Positions 63,802-64,000 of a DNA stretch of 64,000 nt are shown piece by piece. Position 1 is the first letter of the stretch. The number at the start of each line of letters is the position of its first letter. The stretch is taken from positions 806,001 through 870,000 of the forward strand of contig NZ_JAKRGF010000001.1 in assembly GCF_022347685.1 (NCBI RefSeq), in the 5' to 3' direction. Both the position numbers and the translations under genes were made by a program. Below the pieces are notes generated by a model, which was given only the letters and a program-made list of their open reading frames with translations, was not told where the DNA came from and did not search any database. The DNA comes from Thalassobius sp. Cn5-15 (GTDB taxonomy: Bacteria > Pseudomonadota > Alphaproteobacteria > Rhodobacterales > Rhodobacteraceae).

Positions 63802-64000
63802 AGTCGATTCGTTACGAAATTTCGCCCAAGAAGGCAAAACACACCCCAGATACTGGGTATAAATCCGGTTCATGCGCCAACGCGGACTGCGTCAACTTTT
63901 TTGCTGAACTGACGTAGCGTAGACTCAAATTGTCTTAAAAATAAGCGGTTTTGAGGGTTTTATGACGAATTAAGGGGCATTCTACGTAGTAGTAGGTATT
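63802..64000. other. Upstream region of the two-component operon, window end
   Basis: AT-rich sequence that probably holds the promoter of the kinase-regulator operon. CTACGTAG (63982-63989) is a perfect 8-base palindrome. No gene is visible before the edge. Confidence 0.35.

Overview
The window reads as a chromosomal segment of a marine Rhodobacteraceae (roseobacter-group alphaproteobacterium). The evidence is a moderately GC-rich, densely coding sequence, an NAD-dependent molybdenum formate dehydrogenase of the Fds type, two DMSP-demethylation-type genes (dmdB-like and dmdD-like), a carboxy(nor)spermidine-type polyamine operon, a monomeric NADP isocitrate dehydrogenase, an ornithine/glutamine-lipid acyltransferase, and alphaproteobacterial gene orders (bamE / yceD-rpmF-plsX-fabH-ihfA-merR and dgt-argS-SPOR-nagZ-scpA-scpB). 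I found no insertion sequence, integrase, CRISPR array, rRNA or phage gene. Three tRNAs are present (CAT anticodon, Gly-CCC, Pro-GGG).

Layout. 1-1566: purN (cut by the window edge) and purM. 1902-3623: soluble PAS chemoreceptor. 3705-4544: glycosyltransferase. 4824-9287: formate dehydrogenase, with a fused FdsG-FdsB subunit followed by FdsA. 9602-14924: polyamine operon speA, carboxynorspermidine synthase, carboxynorspermidine decarboxylase, speB, preceded by a possible 15-residue leader peptide. 15242-21280: acnB, a small HTH gene with a Cys-rich tail, and icd. 21656-25408: two tandem transmembrane chemoreceptors sharing an almost identical 736-bp block, followed by a 560-bp gap holding an orphan terminator and a candidate small RNA. 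25971-26504: unknown membrane protein. 26922-33894: dmdB-like ligase, two small genes, a second ureohydrolase, a reductive activase of corrinoid proteins (RACo/DUF4445 type) and a DUF2235 protein. 34116-41567: AbrB-type membrane protein, SDR dehydrogenase, third chemoreceptor, Uup-like ABC-F ATPase, PEP mutase/isocitrate lyase-like enzyme and an OlsB/GlsB-like acyltransferase. 41699-46543: envelope and lipid-synthesis cluster with ihfA and a MerR regulator. 47197-50547: dmdD-like hydratase, dCTP deaminase, MFS transporter and a 52-aa gene. 50655-59221: scpB, scpA, nagZ, SPOR protein, argS, antiporter and dgt, all on the minus strand. 59485-63801: ErpA/IscA-type protein, a secreted unknown, exonuclease III and a NarL-type two-component system.

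Most of the content is core metabolism. The segments most worth a second look are the speA leader, the RNA candidate upstream of the second tandem chemoreceptor, the homogenised chemoreceptor pair, and the orphan RACo-like activase beside an atypical ureohydrolase. No single cluster convincingly forms an undescribed multi-gene system. Start codons were chosen by eye from Shine-Dalgarno spacing and family N-termini; all family calls come from recognised motifs and were not checked by database search.
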